Positions 7,646 to 17,585 are shown, counted from the stretch's first letter. The stretch: DNA of 64,000 bases from Serratia sp. H1w (GCF_000633355.1 NZ_AYMQ01000106.1:32491-96490); one strand, 5' to 3'. Numbers and translations: made by a program. The notes: generated by a model not told the origin, from the letters alone.

Positions 7646-8584
7646 ATGCCAATGAAAAACAACGTATTTACTTATCGTCGTTTTAGCCTGTCCCGCTTGC
7701 GCCCCCTAGCCCTGCTCTGCGTATGGCTCAGCGTTATTGCCTTGATCCAACCGGCTTTGGCGAAGGAAAAGCTGCGCGTGGTGACAACGTTCACCATTAT
7801 CCAGGATATCGCCCAGAACGTGGCTGGCGACGCCGCCGTAGTCGAATCCATCACCAAACCTGGGGCAGAAATCCACGATTATCAGCCCACACCGCGGGAT
7901 ATCGTCAAGGCACAACACGCCGATCTGATTTTATGGAACGGCATGAACCTGGAACGCTGGTTCCAGCGCTTCTTTGAAAATATCAAACAGGTGCCCGCCG
8001 CGGTAGTGACCGAAGGGATCACTCCGCTGCCGATCCACGAAGGCCCGTATAACGGTAATCCCAATCCTCATGCCTGGATGTCGCCAAGCAATGCGCTGAT
8101 CTACGTTGAGAACATCCGCAAAGCGTTGGTAGAGCACGATCCCGACAATGCGGAAATCTATAACCGTAATGCCAAAGCCTATGCCGAAAAAATCGCGGCG
8201 CTGGATGCTCCGCTGCGTGAGCGTCTGTCACGTATTCCGGCGGCTCAGCGCTGGCTGGTAACCAGCGAAGGCGCATTCAGCTATCTGGCCAAAGATTACC
8301 AACTGCAAGAAGTCTATCTGTGGCCGATCAATGCCGACGAACAGGGTTCGCCACAGCAGGTACGCCGGGTGATCGATACCGTGCGGGCCAACCACATTCC
8401 GGTGGTATTCAGTGAAAGCACCATTTCGGATAAGCCTGCCAAGCAGGTAGCCAAAGAAACCGGCGCGCAATACGGTGGCGTGCTGTATGTCGATTCCCTG
8501 TCTACCGCAGACGGTCCGGTGCCGACCTACATCGACCTGCTCAATGTCACCGTGCAGACCATCGCCAAAGGATTTAATCAATGA
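7646..8584 (+). CDS. yfeA: Iron/manganese ABC transporter, periplasmic binding protein
   Basis: Cluster A-I (ZnuA-like) metal-binding protein that delivers Fe2+ or Mn2+ to the inner-membrane transporter. The N-terminus has a long signal peptide ending ALIQPALA, then [20 protein letters not shown]. Metal ligands are visible in the usual places: a His in [10 protein letters not shown], a His in [10 protein letters not shown], a Glu in [10 protein letters not shown] and an Asp in YVDSLS. The length of 312 is typical. GGAG lies nine bases before the ATG; an ATG two codons on is an alternative. First gene of yfeABCD; the stop codon overlaps the start of yfeB. It could also be called sitA. Confidence 0.92.
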   Translation: MPMKNNVFTYRRFSLSRLRPLALLCVWLSVIALIQPALAKEKLRVVTTFTIIQDIAQNVAGDAAVVESITKPGAEIHDYQPTPRDIVKAQHADLILWNGMNLERWFQRFFENIKQVPAAVVTEGITPLPIHEGPYNGNPNPHAWMSPSNALIYVENIRKALVEHDPDNAEIYNRNAKAYAEKIAALDAPLRERLSRIPAAQRWLVTSEGAFSYLAKDYQLQEVYLWPINADEQGSPQQVRRVIDTVRANHIPVVFSESTISDKPAKQVAKETGAQYGGVLYVDSLSTADGPVPTYIDLLNVTVQTIAKGFNQ

Positions 8585-9471
8585 GCACAGAGACCTTTAT
8601 CCGCCCCGAACTTAGCGTGGATGACGTATCGGTCACCTATAACAACGGCCATACGGCGATCCAGAACGCCAGCTTTACCCTTAGCGGCGGTTCAATCTGT
8701 GCCCTCGTAGGGGTGAACGGCAGCGGTAAATCCACTTTGTTCAAAAGCATCATGGGCCTGGTAAAGCCCACGTCCGGCCAGGTCATGCTGAGCGGACAAC
8801 CGGTTGTTGCCGCGCTGAAGAAAAATATCATCGCCTACGTGCCGCAGACCGAAGAGGTTGACTGGAACTTCCCGGTGCTGGTGGAAGACGCGGTGATGAT
8901 GGGCCGCTACGGCAAAATGAATTTCCTGCGTATCCCTAAAAAAGAGGATCGGCTGTGGGTCGATAAGGCACTGGAACGTGTAGGCCTGAGTGAGTTGCGC
9001 AGCCGGCAGATTGGCGAGCTTTCCGGTGGGCAGAAGAAGCGGGTCTTCCTGGCCCGTGCCTTGGCCCAACAGGGTACGGTGCTGTTGCTTGATGAGCCGT
9101 TTACCGGTGTGGATGTCAAAACCGAGAACGCCATTATCGAGCTGTTACGTGCGTTGCGCGATGAGGGCCACCTGATCCTGGTGTCGACTCATAACCTTGG
9201 CAGCGTACCGGAGTTTTGCGATCGGGTGATCCTGATTAACCGTACCGTGCTGGCCGCAGGGCCGCTCGAAACCACCTTCACGCAAAGCAATCTGGAACAG
9301 GCATTTGGTGGCGTATTGCGTCATATCAACCTCTCCGGGCCTGACCTGCACGATGACAACGATCCCCGCACCGTAACGGTATTAACCGATGACGAGCGCC
9401 CTGCGGTGTTTTATGGCCATACCAAAAGCGATCCTCCGGCACAAAGCCAGCAAAAGGAGAATAACCCCTGA
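8581..9471 (+). CDS. yfeB: Iron/manganese ABC transporter, ATPase
   Basis: Cytoplasmic ATPase of the Yfe/Sit transporter. Walker A is GVNGSGKST, the signature is [15 protein letters not shown] and Walker B is [12 protein letters not shown], followed by the H-loop STHN. The C-terminal tail beyond the ABC domain is rich in D, N, Q and P, as in other YfeB proteins. ATG overlaps the yfeA stop (ATGA) and its own stop overlaps the yfeC start, indicating translational coupling in a Fur-controlled operon. Confidence 0.93.
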   Translation: MSTETFIRPELSVDDVSVTYNNGHTAIQNASFTLSGGSICALVGVNGSGKSTLFKSIMGLVKPTSGQVMLSGQPVVAALKKNIIAYVPQTEEVDWNFPVLVEDAVMMGRYGKMNFLRIPKKEDRLWVDKALERVGLSELRSRQIGELSGGQKKRVFLARALAQQGTVLLLDEPFTGVDVKTENAIIELLRALRDEGHLILVSTHNLGSVPEFCDRVILINRTVLAAGPLETTFTQSNLEQAFGGVLRHINLSGPDLHDDNDPRTVTVLTDDERPAVFYGHTKSDPPAQSQQKENNP

Positions 9472-10334
9472 TGCTTGAGATCCTGCTGCAACCGTTCAAC
9501 TATAACTACATGGTCAAAGCGATGTGGGTGAGTGCCATCGTCGGCGCGGCCTGTGCTTTTCTGTCAGCGTATCTGATGCTGAAAGGCTGGTCGTTGATGG
9601 GTGATGCGCTTTCCCACTCCGTGGTACCCGGCGTAGCCGGTGCCTACGCCCTTGGCCTGCCCTATGCGGCCGGTGCGTTTTTCACCGGCATGTTGGCCGC
9701 GCTGGCGATGACGCTGGTACGCCACGTTACCCGCCTGCGTGAAGATGCGATTATCGGCTTTATTTTCTCTACTTTCTTCGCCGTCGGCCTGTTGATCATT
9801 TCGCTCAACCCTACTTCGGTGAACGTGCAGTCGATCATCTTCGGCAACATTCTCGGCATCGCCGACGAAGACGTGTTGCAGGTGGAGATTATCATCGGCG
9901 TCTCACTGCTAATCTTATGCCTGGTGTGGAAAGACCTGCTGGCGGTATTTTTCGACGAAAATCATGCGGTCTCGATCGGGCTTTCGCCATTGAAGTTGAA
10001 GATCCTGTTCTTCACTCTGCTCAGCGCCTGTACCGTAGCGGCATTGCAAACCGTTGGCGCCATTCTGGTGATCGCTATGGTGATCACACCGGGTGCCACT
10101 GCCTATCTGCTGACCGACCGGTTTGGTCGCCTGGTGATTATTGCCATTGCGATTGGTGCCATAACCAGCGGCCTGGGCGCTTACCTGAGCTTCTTCGTTG
10201 ACGGGGCAACCGGTGGCGTGATCGTCACGCTGCAAACGTTAGTGTTCCTGGCTGCCTTCCTGTTCGCACCGAAGCATGGACTATTAGCCTCAAAACGCCG
10301 CGTCACCCGTAGCAATCCCCCGGAGGGCAACTGA
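9471..10334 (+). CDS. yfeC: Iron/manganese ABC transporter, permease 1
   Basis: ABC-3 type integral membrane permease of the metal transporter, with about eight hydrophobic helices. Characteristic pieces are LKGWSLMGDALSHSVVPGVAGAYALG near the N-terminus, the REDAIIGFIFSTFFAVGL stretch and the GAILVIAMVITPGATAYLL motif that contacts the ATPase. It pairs with the homologous YfeD; both genes are single-base-overlap coupled. The C-terminal RRVTRSNPPEGN is a cytoplasmic tail. Confidence 0.92.
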   Translation: MLEILLQPFNYNYMVKAMWVSAIVGAACAFLSAYLMLKGWSLMGDALSHSVVPGVAGAYALGLPYAAGAFFTGMLAALAMTLVRHVTRLREDAIIGFIFSTFFAVGLLIISLNPTSVNVQSIIFGNILGIADEDVLQVEIIIGVSLLILCLVWKDLLAVFFDENHAVSIGLSPLKLKILFFTLLSACTVAALQTVGAILVIAMVITPGATAYLLTDRFGRLVIIAIAIGAITSGLGAYLSFFVDGATGGVIVTLQTLVFLAAFLFAPKHGLLASKRRVTRSNPPEGN

Positions 10335-11191
10335 TGGAATACCTGATGCAATGGCTCTCGGAACCGTTCGCCTATCCCTTTATGCAGCGCGCCATCATCG
10401 CGGCCATCGTTACCGGCGTGGTCTGTGCCGTGCTGTCCTGCTATCTGGTGTTGAAAGGCTGGTCACTGATGGGGGATGCCATCTCACACGCGGTGCTGCC
10501 CGGCATCGTGCTGGCCTTTGTGTTTGGCATCCCGCTGGCGATTGGTGCCTTTCTTTCCGGCATTTTTTGTGCGGTAGCAACGGGCTATCTGAAAGAGAAC
10601 AGTCGCGTGAAAGAAGACACGGTGATGGGGATCGTGTTCTCCGGTATGTTTGCCTTTGGGTTGGTGCTGTTTGCCCGCATCGATACCGATCAGCACCTTG
10701 GCCATATCCTGTTCGGCAATATGCTGGGGATCACCGACAGCGAGCTGCGGCAAACCTTGTGGATCGCCGGGATCACGCTGGCGATCGTGCTGCTCAAGCG
10801 CCAGGACTTTATGCTTTACTGTTTCGATCCCAACCATGCACGCGTAATCGGTCTGCCGGTGAAGCTGCTGCATTACGGCTTGCTGTGCCTGCTGGCGTTA
10901 ACCATTGTGGCCTCGCTACAGGCGGTGGGAGTGATCCTGGTGATTGCGATGCTGATTGCTCCGGGCATCATTGCGTTTACCCTGTGCCGCAGCTTCAACC
11001 GGATGCTGACCGTCGCCACCGTCGCATCGGTGTTTTCCTGCGTGCTGGGGACGTTGATCAGTTTTCATATCGATGGTGCCACCGGGCCGTGCATCGTGAT
11101 CGTACAGGCGCTGCTGTTTGTTATCGCCCTGCTCTACAGCCACTTCAAGCCGGTGCAACGCCACGAAGCCCGCTTGGCGAAAGGCCAATAG
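10334..11191 (+). CDS. yfeD: Iron/manganese ABC transporter, permease 2
   Basis: Second ABC-3 permease of the Yfe complex, homologous to YfeC (LKGWSLMGDAISHAVLPGIVLAFVFG, KEDTVMGIVFSGMFAFGL, GVILVIAMLIAPGIIAFTL). Heterodimer of YfeC and YfeD forms the channel. Last gene of the operon; the convergent GNAT gene ends only 18 bases downstream, and no strong terminator is visible between them. Confidence 0.92.
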   Translation: MEYLMQWLSEPFAYPFMQRAIIAAIVTGVVCAVLSCYLVLKGWSLMGDAISHAVLPGIVLAFVFGIPLAIGAFLSGIFCAVATGYLKENSRVKEDTVMGIVFSGMFAFGLVLFARIDTDQHLGHILFGNMLGITDSELRQTLWIAGITLAIVLLKRQDFMLYCFDPNHARVIGLPVKLLHYGLLCLLALTIVASLQAVGVILVIAMLIAPGIIAFTLCRSFNRMLTVATVASVFSCVLGTLISFHIDGATGPCIVIVQALLFVIALLYSHFKPVQRHEARLAKGQ

Positions 11192-11208
11192 CGCTCGGCT
11201 AAGCGGCA

Positions 11209-11658
11209 TTATTGCTGCTGATAAATATCAGGCCGGGCGATTTGCCAGACAAAATCCTGCTTGTTGACCGGCTGATATCCCACCTGTTGATACAGCCCTG
11301 GGGCGCTGCTGGTCACCAGCATGATGCGTCGCAGGCGCTGCAATACAGGATGCTCCAACATACAGACCATCAGCCATTTGGCCAGCCCTTGTCGCGCAAA
11401 CTTGGGCATGACGAACACATCACACAAATAGCCAAACGTGGCGTAGTCCGTCACCAGCCGGGCAAAGCCGATTTGCCGGTGTTGATGATAAAGGCCGAAG
11501 CACAGGCTGTTATCAATCGACTGCTGTACCGTTGCCAACGAGATCCCCTGCGCCCAACGGGTGGTCGCCAAAAAAGCGTGGGTAAATGCCAGATCCAACT
11601 CACTTTTATCACTGTTGATGCGAAACTCTCCGCGCTGCCACTGCTGGCTCGGCTCCAT
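11209..11658 (-). CDS. GNAT-family N-acetyltransferase, 149 aa
   Basis: Acetyl-CoA-dependent acyltransferase of unknown substrate. It shows the GNAT core: HRQIGFARLVTDYATFGYLCDVFVMPKFARQGLAKWLM, where the R-Q-G-L-A segment is the acetyl-CoA pyrophosphate loop, followed by a strand and helix with MLVTSSAPGLYQQVGY, the usual ending of small single-domain GNATs. Converges on yfeD. Nothing in the context points to a substrate. Confidence 0.85.
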   Translation of the reverse strand: MEPSQQWQRGEFRINSDKSELDLAFTHAFLATTRWAQGISLATVQQSIDNSLCFGLYHQHRQIGFARLVTDYATFGYLCDVFVMPKFARQGLAKWLMVCMLEHPVLQRLRRIMLVTSSAPGLYQQVGYQPVNKQDFVWQIARPDIYQQQ

Positions 11659-11890
11659 TCCCTACTCCCGCTGAAACTGATTAATATCAAGGTAACAGCT
11701 AAACATCGCCGAGCTTTTACCAAGTTGCAAGCGGGGGCGTACTTAAATTAATCAATAGCGTATATACTTTGACCAGACACGCGGCGATGATTTTTTCGTC
11801 AATAGATGGCGCAGCTGTGCGCCATATCGTGTTTTCGCAGCAGGAAAGACGCTAACCTAATGAAATCGCAGGCAACACAAGGGGATTACT

Positions 11891-12760
11891 ATGTGGCAAG
11901 CCGTTAGCCGTCTGTTGAGTGAGCATCTTGGCAGCGCAGAAATCCGCGAAAGGACTGAACTACCCGGGGGAGAAATCCACCCAGCGTGGCGCGTGAGTTA
12001 CGGTGACAGCGAGGTGTTTGTTAAATGCGATACCCGCGAATTGCTGCCGATATTCAGCGCAGAGGCCGATCAACTGGCCCTGCTGGCACGCAGCAAGACC
12101 GTACGAGTCCCCGAGGTGTATGGGGTTGGCAGCGATCGCGATTACAGTTTCCTGCTGCTGGAGTATCAGCCGCTCAAACCGCTGGATGCTCACGGGGCGC
12201 ACTGCCTCGGGCAACAGTTGGCCCGTCTGCACCAATGGAGCGAACAGCCGCAGTTCGGGCTCGACTTCGATAACCATCTTTCCACCACCCCACAACCCAA
12301 TGCCTGGCAGCGCCGTTGGGCGGAATTTTTTGCCGAGCAACGTATCGGCTGGCAGCTCCAACTGGCGGCGGAAAAGGGCATGACCTTCGGTGATATCGAC
12401 GAGATTATCGACGTGGTGTATCTGAGGTTGCAAAACCATCAGCCGCAGCCTTCCCTGCTGCATGGCGATCTGTGGCCTGCCAACTGTGCTCAAGCCGCCG
12501 ATGGGCCTTTACTGTTCGATCCGGCCTGCTATTGGGGCGACAGGGAGTGTGATTTGGCGATGCTGCCACTGTATCCTGATTTGCCAGCCCAGATTTATGA
12601 CGGCTATCAGAGCGTATGGCCGCTGGAGGCCGGGTTTATCGAACGTCAGCCGCTGTATCAGCTTTATTACCTGCTCAACCGCAGCAACCTGTTTGGCGGT
12701 CAACATCTGGTCATGGCACAACGGGCTGTCGACAACCTGTTGCATCCTGATGTGCTTTAA
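11891..12760 (+). CDS. yniA: Fructosamine-3-kinase family protein YniA
   Basis: Putative kinase of the fructosamine/ketosamine kinase family, which phosphorylates sugar adducts on protein amines so that they fall off (deglycation). The APH/choline-kinase fold is visible: EVFVKCD (nucleotide-binding Lys), the catalytic loop LLHGDLWPANCAQ, and LFDPACYWGDRECDLAML with the metal-binding Asp. Length 289 agrees with E. coli YniA (about 286). AGGGGATTACT precedes the ATG. Neighbours yniB and hxpB keep the E. coli order. A bidirectional terminator separates it from convergent yniB. Confidence 0.9.
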   Translation: MWQAVSRLLSEHLGSAEIRERTELPGGEIHPAWRVSYGDSEVFVKCDTRELLPIFSAEADQLALLARSKTVRVPEVYGVGSDRDYSFLLLEYQPLKPLDAHGAHCLGQQLARLHQWSEQPQFGLDFDNHLSTTPQPNAWQRRWAEFFAEQRIGWQLQLAAEKGMTFGDIDEIIDVVYLRLQNHQPQPSLLHGDLWPANCAQAADGPLLFDPACYWGDRECDLAMLPLYPDLPAQIYDGYQSVWPLEAGFIERQPLYQLYYLLNRSNLFGGQHLVMAQRAVDNLLHPDVL

Positions 12761-12764
12761 ACAA

Positions 12765-12790
12765 TCAGGGCGCTGCAAGCAGCGCCCTGA
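12765..12790. terminator. Bidirectional terminator between yniA and yniB
   Basis: TCAGGGCGCTGC at 12765-12776 pairs perfectly with GCAGCGCCCTGA at 12779-12790, placed between the two convergent stop codons. Flanking A/T on both sides fits use in both directions. Confidence 0.8.
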
Positions 12791-12817
12791 AATCATTGAC
12801 CCAATCTCAACGCCTGG

Positions 12818-13378
12818 TCAGGCCACACCGGCCATTTGCCCAAGCAGCTTGAGGACAAAATAAGCGACCACGGCAATCACTACCGGCAAGATATACAGCG
12901 GGAAATATTGCAGCAAAATGGTGTGGTGCGGCAGCGTTACCCGCTCCTCCAATTGCGCACGCGTATGCCCTTCGCTGCCTTTGGCCTGTTCCAGGATCAT
13001 CTGATCTTCCAGGCCCTCGCGGATAAACTTCACCTGACGCGACATGCGCGCGCCGGAAGTCTGCAATGCCAAGCCGACAAAAATCAGGAAATAGATAATG
13101 ATAAACATCAGATTAGCGCCGCTAAACAGGCTCTTATCGACGTCCGGTACCGGCGAGTTGTACCAGAAAATATTCAGGAATGATGTATTGAAGCGCACCA
13201 TGTCGACCATGACGTGGACAAAATCCAGCATCACGGCGTTGATCCCTTTGCTCTTCTCACTGTGTTGATAAACAAAACCCAGCAGCGAAACCAGCGTTGA
13301 AAGTAACGCCGGGATGAAAACAACCCATCCGAAAATGCGTTTCAGTATGGCAACGCGCCCAGCCTGTTGATACGTCAT
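12818..13378 (-). CDS. yniB: Inner membrane protein YniB, 186 aa
   Basis: Integral membrane protein of unknown function with three or four predicted helices: IFGWVVFIPALLSTLVSLLGFV, LMFIIIYFLIFVGLAL and YILPVVIAVVAYFVLKLLG. A soluble loop between the second and third helices carries SRQVKFIREGLEDQMILEQAKG, typical of YniB. Convergent with yniA and divergent from hxpB, as in E. coli. Confidence 0.88.
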   Translation of the reverse strand: MTYQQAGRVAILKRIFGWVVFIPALLSTLVSLLGFVYQHSEKSKGINAVMLDFVHVMVDMVRFNTSFLNIFWYNSPVPDVDKSLFSGANLMFIIIYFLIFVGLALQTSGARMSRQVKFIREGLEDQMILEQAKGSEGHTRAQLEERVTLPHHTILLQYFPLYILPVVIAVVAYFVLKLLGQMAGVA

Positions 13379-13592
13379 GTGTTCCCCTTGTAAGCGACGT
13401 AACCGTTGTTGGGCTAAGTCTACCTGTAGTTAATGAAACTCGCCCACCGTTTTCTTCGTCTTGGCGTCTAATCCAGAGAGATCCTGCACTTTGAGCAAAC
13501 AGCCCGGGGTCGGAGGGGTGCAGGAGCCTGAGCAAAGATGATAGAGTGACGAAAACATTTTCTTTTACTGGTGCTGCAGGAGTTAATTGTTA

Positions 13593-14258
13593 ATGGCTTA
13601 TTCGCAACGCATAGCAACCGCAATTTTTGACATGGACGGTCTGCTGATCGACTCTGAACCGCTGTGGTTACAAGCGGAAATGGATATCTTCAGTTCATTG
13701 GGTCTGGATCTGTCCGATCGTCACAAACTGCCGGATACGCTGGGCTTACGCATCGATCTGGTGGTACGGATGTGGTTCCAGGCCATGCCGTGGCAAGGGC
13801 CTTCTCAGGAGGAGGTGGCTGGCCGTATTATCGAGCGCGCCATCGAGTTGGTACGGGAAAAACGCCCGCTGCTACCTGGGGTGCAGCATGCGCTGGAACT
13901 GTGCCGTAGCCTGGATTTGAACATCGGTTTGGCTTCCGCCTCCCCACTGCATATGCAGCAACAGGTGCTGAAGATGTTCGATCTGGAGAGCTATTTCGAC
14001 CAGTTGGTTTCGGCCGAATATCTGCCGCATAGCAAACCGCACCCGGAAGTCTATCTGATCGCGGCCGAACGGCTTGGCAGCGAACCGCAGCAATGCATCA
14101 CTCTGGAAGACTCTTTCAACGGCATGATTGCCACCAAAGCGGCACGCATGAAGTCGATCGTGATCCCTGCGCACGAATACTGCCAGGATCCCCGCTGGTC
14201 CTTGGCCGACCTTAAGTTGCAAAGTCTCGAGCAGTTGACTGCCGCCCACCTGAGCTGA
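13593..14258 (+). CDS. hxpB: Hexitol/sugar phosphatase (HAD superfamily)
   Basis: HAD phosphatase acting on 2-deoxyglucose-6-phosphate and hexitol phosphates in the cytoplasm (formerly YniC). Motif I is IFDMDGLLIDSEP with the nucleophile Asp, motif II is LASASPLHM, and motif III/IV is SKPHPEVYL and ITLEDSFNGMIATKAA. It matches E. coli HxpB nearly end to end. The ATG at 13593 with CAGGAG ten bases upstream is chosen over a TTG at 13587. A hairpin with TTTC follows the gene. Confidence 0.92.
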   Translation: MAYSQRIATAIFDMDGLLIDSEPLWLQAEMDIFSSLGLDLSDRHKLPDTLGLRIDLVVRMWFQAMPWQGPSQEEVAGRIIERAIELVREKRPLLPGVQHALELCRSLDLNIGLASASPLHMQQQVLKMFDLESYFDQLVSAEYLPHSKPHPEVYLIAAERLGSEPQQCITLEDSFNGMIATKAARMKSIVIPAHEYCQDPRWSLADLKLQSLEQLTAAHLS

Positions 14259-14265
14259 TTTTGAC

Positions 14266-14289
14266 GGCATCGGCTACGCTGATGCCTTT
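14266..14289 (+). terminator. hxpB terminator
   Basis: GGCATC-GGC and GC-TGATGCC (14266-14286) form a stem with a TACG loop followed by TTTC, eight bases after the hxpB stop codon. Confidence 0.6.
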
Positions 14290-14310
14290 CCCCCATCCTC
14301 CTCATAAAAT

Positions 14311-14333
14311 AAATAAAACATCGTTTCATTTTA
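14311..14333. promoter_or_regulatory. KdgR operator upstream of kduD
   Basis: The stretch AAATAAAACATCGTTTCATT and following TTA match the KdgR box of pectinolytic enterobacteria (AATRAAAYRNYRTTTYATTT). It lies about 135 bases before kduD. The regulator itself is encoded 3 kb downstream in this window. Confidence 0.7.
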
Positions 14334-14467
14334 ATTGAATTACGCTGCCATTCCCTTTATGCTGGCCGGATAAAGAAAACACCGGGCGATTAGGTGACAC
14401 TGTCACTACCACGCGGCTGCCACCGAAAACCCGGTGCTTTCTTCCCTCACGGCAAGAGAACCAAGTT

Positions 14468-15229
14468 ATGATCCTGAATTCCTTCGACTTAACGGGTAAA
14501 GTGGCGTTGATCACCGGTTGTAATACCGGCCTGGGGCAAGGCATTGCCGTTGGACTGGTGCAAGCCGGTTGCGACATTATCGGTGTTAACCGCAGTCAAC
14601 CGCTTGAGACTATGAGCAAAGTCACCCAGACCGGGCGCAGATTCCTGAACCTGAATGCCGATCTCGGCAGCATTGACGTCATCCCTTCACTGCTAGCCAG
14701 CGCCGTAGAGGCGTTTGGCAGGATCGATATCCTGGTGAATAACGCAGGGATTATCCGCCGTGAAGATGCCCTGAATTTCAGTGAACAAGACTGGGATGAG
14801 GTGATGGACGTCAATATCAAGACCCTGTTCTTTATGGCACAGGCGGTGGCCAAACAGTTCATCAGCCAGGGCAGCGGCGGGAAAATTATCAATATTGCTT
14901 CGATGCTCTCTTTCCAGGGCGGCATCCGCGTGCCGTCTTACACCGCGTCGAAAAGCGCGGTACTGGGCATCACACGGCTGCTGGCCAATGAATGGGCGCC
15001 ATACCAGATTAACGTCAACGCCATTGCGCCGGGTTATATGGCCACCAACAATACCCAACAACTGCGTAGCGATGAGGACCGTAACCAGCAGATCCTGGAG
15101 CGTATTCCCGCCGGACGCTGGGGTACACCGGAAGATTTAATGGGGCCGGTCGTCTTCCTCGCCTCGGCAGCGTCTGACTATGTTAATGGCTACACCCTCG
15201 CGGTCGACGGCGGCTGGCTGGCTCGCTGA
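14468..15229 (+). CDS. kduD: 2-deoxy-D-gluconate 3-dehydrogenase (2-keto-3-deoxygluconate oxidoreductase)
   Basis: Short-chain dehydrogenase that interconverts 2,5-diketo-3-deoxygluconate and 2-keto-3-deoxygluconate with NAD(H), in hexuronate and pectin breakdown. Signs: Rossmann TGCNTGLGQG, NNAG, catalytic YxxxK as SYTASKSAV, and the KduD-specific INVNAIAPGYMATNNTQQLR. It matches E. coli KduD closely along all 253 residues. Partner isomerase kduI is not adjacent, unlike many genomes. A KdgR box upstream suggests induction by 2-keto-3-deoxygluconate. Confidence 0.92.
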   Translation: MILNSFDLTGKVALITGCNTGLGQGIAVGLVQAGCDIIGVNRSQPLETMSKVTQTGRRFLNLNADLGSIDVIPSLLASAVEAFGRIDILVNNAGIIRREDALNFSEQDWDEVMDVNIKTLFFMAQAVAKQFISQGSGGKIINIASMLSFQGGIRVPSYTASKSAVLGITRLLANEWAPYQINVNAIAPGYMATNNTQQLRSDEDRNQQILERIPAGRWGTPEDLMGPVVFLASAASDYVNGYTLAVDGGWLAR

Positions 15230-15254
15230 TCCTGAAAGATTGAGCAAATTTGAA

Positions 15255-15276
15255 CGGGGCAGCATGCAGCGCCCCG
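15255..15276. repeat. REP-like palindrome copy
   Basis: CGGGGC-AGCATGCAGC-GCCCCG, one of at least seven similar GGGGCGC(N)GCATGCTGCGCCC palindromes in intergenic DNA of this window. Here it follows kduD and may also end its transcript. Confidence 0.6.
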
Positions 15277-15436
15277 ACAACATAATGAGACACGCAGATA
15301 CCTACCCGCAATGAGGTTTCAACCCTTTGTAAAACGGCGTAAAATTAACAAATAGTTACAGGGTAACCGCTTCCGTTACTGTGCAAATTCCCATACACTG
15401 GATAAATTAACAGTTTAGTGGCCGGAATATCGCAAC

Positions 15437-15985
15437 ATGACCGCGGAAGGACATCTTATTTTCTCTGTTGCCTGCGCGATCTTTGCCAAGAAAGCGGAGG
15501 TCACGCCCGTGCTCGCCACTGGCGACTGGTGGCACATCATCCCTGCCGCGCTGCTGACGTCACTGTTACCCGATATCGATCACCCTAAATCCATCCTCGG
15601 TCAGCGACTGCGCTGGATCGCGGTCCCCATCTCACGCGCCTTTGGCCATCGTGGTTTCACCCATAGCCTGCTGGCTATTGTCGGCGGCATGTGGCTATTT
15701 CAGCTGGAAGTGCCGCGCGGTTGGCCCATTCCCGCCGACGTGCTGCACGCCATGATTATCGGTTATTTCAGCCACCTGCTGGCCGATATGCTTACTCCCG
15801 CTGGCGTGCCTTTGCTCTGGCCCTGCCGCTGGCGATTCTGCCTGCCGATATTGAACTCACAAAAAGGCAACCAGCTGGAGCGGGTGCTGTGCTTATGTCT
15901 GGTCGCTTTCGCCATCTACTGGCAAGGGGATTACACCTTTCCCGTGCAGTCCTATTTTGAGCAAATAAAAAATATCCGACTGTGA
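15437..15985 (+). CDS. ydjM: Inner membrane metal-dependent hydrolase YdjM
   Basis: LexA-regulated in E. coli, YdjM belongs to the membrane-bound YbcI/YdjM hydrolase family with conserved His and Asp residues close to the membrane. Visible here: MTAEGHLIFSVACAIF, LLPDIDHPKSILGQRL, HRGFTHSLL and SHLLADMLTPAGVPLLWPCRWRF, all family hallmarks. The C-terminus is somewhat shorter than in E. coli (182 against about 196). No LexA box was confirmed upstream. It precedes tcyP as in E. coli. Confidence 0.9.
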   Translation: MTAEGHLIFSVACAIFAKKAEVTPVLATGDWWHIIPAALLTSLLPDIDHPKSILGQRLRWIAVPISRAFGHRGFTHSLLAIVGGMWLFQLEVPRGWPIPADVLHAMIIGYFSHLLADMLTPAGVPLLWPCRWRFCLPILNSQKGNQLERVLCLCLVAFAIYWQGDYTFPVQSYFEQIKNIRL

Positions 15986-16171
15986 TCACAAAAAATCGCT
16001 GATTTATCCGCCTTTTCGCTCATTAAGTCGACGATTTCAAGTCAAAAGTTATATTAAATTCTTTTTGGATATAAGTGCGCCGCACCGCAAACTGATACGA
16101 TATTTACATCGCATTACATTGGTGCGTCGCACCTTTACTTATTATAAGAAAACAAGATTGGAGAAATGGGG

Positions 16172-17563
16172 ATGAATCTACCGCTCGTATTAAACGTGCT
16201 GGTTTTTGCCGCCCTCCTGTTGCTGTTGGCGCAAACCCGCCATAAGCAATGGAGCCTGGCTAAAAAAGTGCTGGTCGGTCTGGCACTCGGTGTGGTGTTC
16301 GGTTTGGCACTGCAACTGATTTACGGCTCGGACAACCCAGTGCTGAAAGAGTCCATCAGTTGGTTTAACATCGTCGGTAACGGCTATGTCCAACTGCTGC
16401 AAATGATCGTGATGCCGCTGGTCTTCGCCTCTATCCTGAGCGCGGTGGCCAAGCTGCACAACGCCTCTTCACTGGGCAAAATCAGTTTCCTGACCATTGG
16501 TACCCTACTGTTTACTACGCTGATTGCTGCGCTGGTGGGCGTATTGGTCACTAACCTGTTTGGGCTGACCGCAGAAGGTCTGGTCCAGGGCACGCAGGAA
16601 ACCGCGCGTCTGTCCGCAATCGAAACCAACTATGCAGGTAAGGTCGCCGACCTCAGCGTACCGCAACTGATCCTGTCATTTGTGCCGAAAAACCCGTTTG
16701 CCGATCTGACCGGGGCCAACCCAACGTCGATTATCAGCGTGGTTATTTTCGCTGCCTTCCTGGGTGTCGCTTCGCTGCAACTGCTCAAAGATGACCAGCC
16801 AAAAGGGCAACGCGTACTGGTAGCTATCGATACCCTGCAAGCCTGGGTAATGAAGCTGGTGCGTCTGGTGATGAAGCTGACTCCGTATGGCGTTCTGGCA
16901 TTGATGACCAAGGTCGTTGCCGGTTCCAACGTGCAGGACATTATTAAACTGGGCAGCTTTGTGGTGGCCTCTTACCTTGGTCTGGCGATCATGTTCGTGG
17001 TTCACGGCCTGCTGCTGAGCTTCACCGGCGTTAATCCGCTGAAATTCTTCCGCAAGGCGTGGCCGGTGCTGACCTTTGCCTTTACCAGCCGCTCCAGCGC
17101 TGCCAGTATCCCGTTGAACGTCGAAGCACAGACCCGCCGCCTGGGCGTGCCTGAGTCCATCGCCAGCTTCTCGGCTTCGTTTGGTGCCACCATTGGTCAG
17201 AACGGTTGTGCGGGTCTCTACCCAGCAATGCTGGCGGTGATGGTTGCGCCAACCGTGGGTATCAACCCGCTGGATCCACTGTGGATCGCAACGCTGGTCG
17301 GCATCGTTACCGTCAGCTCAGCCGGTGTTGCCGGTGTGGGCGGCGGCGCGACCTTCGCTGCGCTGATTGTGCTGCCAGCGATGGGCCTGCCAGTAACCCT
17401 GGTTGCCCTGCTGATTTCGGTAGAACCGTTGATCGATATGGGTCGTACTGCGCTGAACGTCAGCGGCTCGATGACCGCAGGTACCGTCACCAGCCAACTG
17501 ATGAAGCAGACCGACAAGACCATCATGGACAGCGAAGACGAAGCGGAACTGGCACACCAGTAA
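16172..17563 (+). CDS. tcyP: L-cystine/sulfocysteine symporter TcyP
   Basis: Sodium or proton:cystine symporter of the dicarboxylate/amino acid:cation (DAACS) family in the inner membrane, formerly YdjN; imports cystine under CysB control in E. coli. About nine helices and two re-entrant loops are visible, with the hallmark [15 protein letters not shown] and [29 protein letters not shown]. The start at 16172 is chosen because GGAG lies eight bases before it; the ATG at 16166 is only two bases from that site. Residues match E. coli TcyP closely to the C-terminal [10 protein letters not shown]. Confidence 0.93.
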   Translation: MNLPLVLNVLVFAALLLLLAQTRHKQWSLAKKVLVGLALGVVFGLALQLIYGSDNPVLKESISWFNIVGNGYVQLLQMIVMPLVFASILSAVAKLHNASSLGKISFLTIGTLLFTTLIAALVGVLVTNLFGLTAEGLVQGTQETARLSAIETNYAGKVADLSVPQLILSFVPKNPFADLTGANPTSIISVVIFAAFLGVASLQLLKDDQPKGQRVLVAIDTLQAWVMKLVRLVMKLTPYGVLALMTKVVAGSNVQDIIKLGSFVVASYLGLAIMFVVHGLLLSFTGVNPLKFFRKAWPVLTFAFTSRSSAASIPLNVEAQTRRLGVPESIASFSASFGATIGQNGCAGLYPAMLAVMVAPTVGINPLDPLWIATLVGIVTVSSAGVAGVGGGATFAALIVLPAMGLPVTLVALLISVEPLIDMGRTALNVSGSMTAGTVTSQLMKQTDKTIMDSEDEAELAHQ

Positions 17564-17585
17564 CGCAGAACCATTCGCAAACTGA

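Noticed and set aside
10351..11202. ORF of 283 aa within yfeD in another frame
   Set aside because: Arg/His-rich shadow frame; yfeD frame has clear permease motifs.
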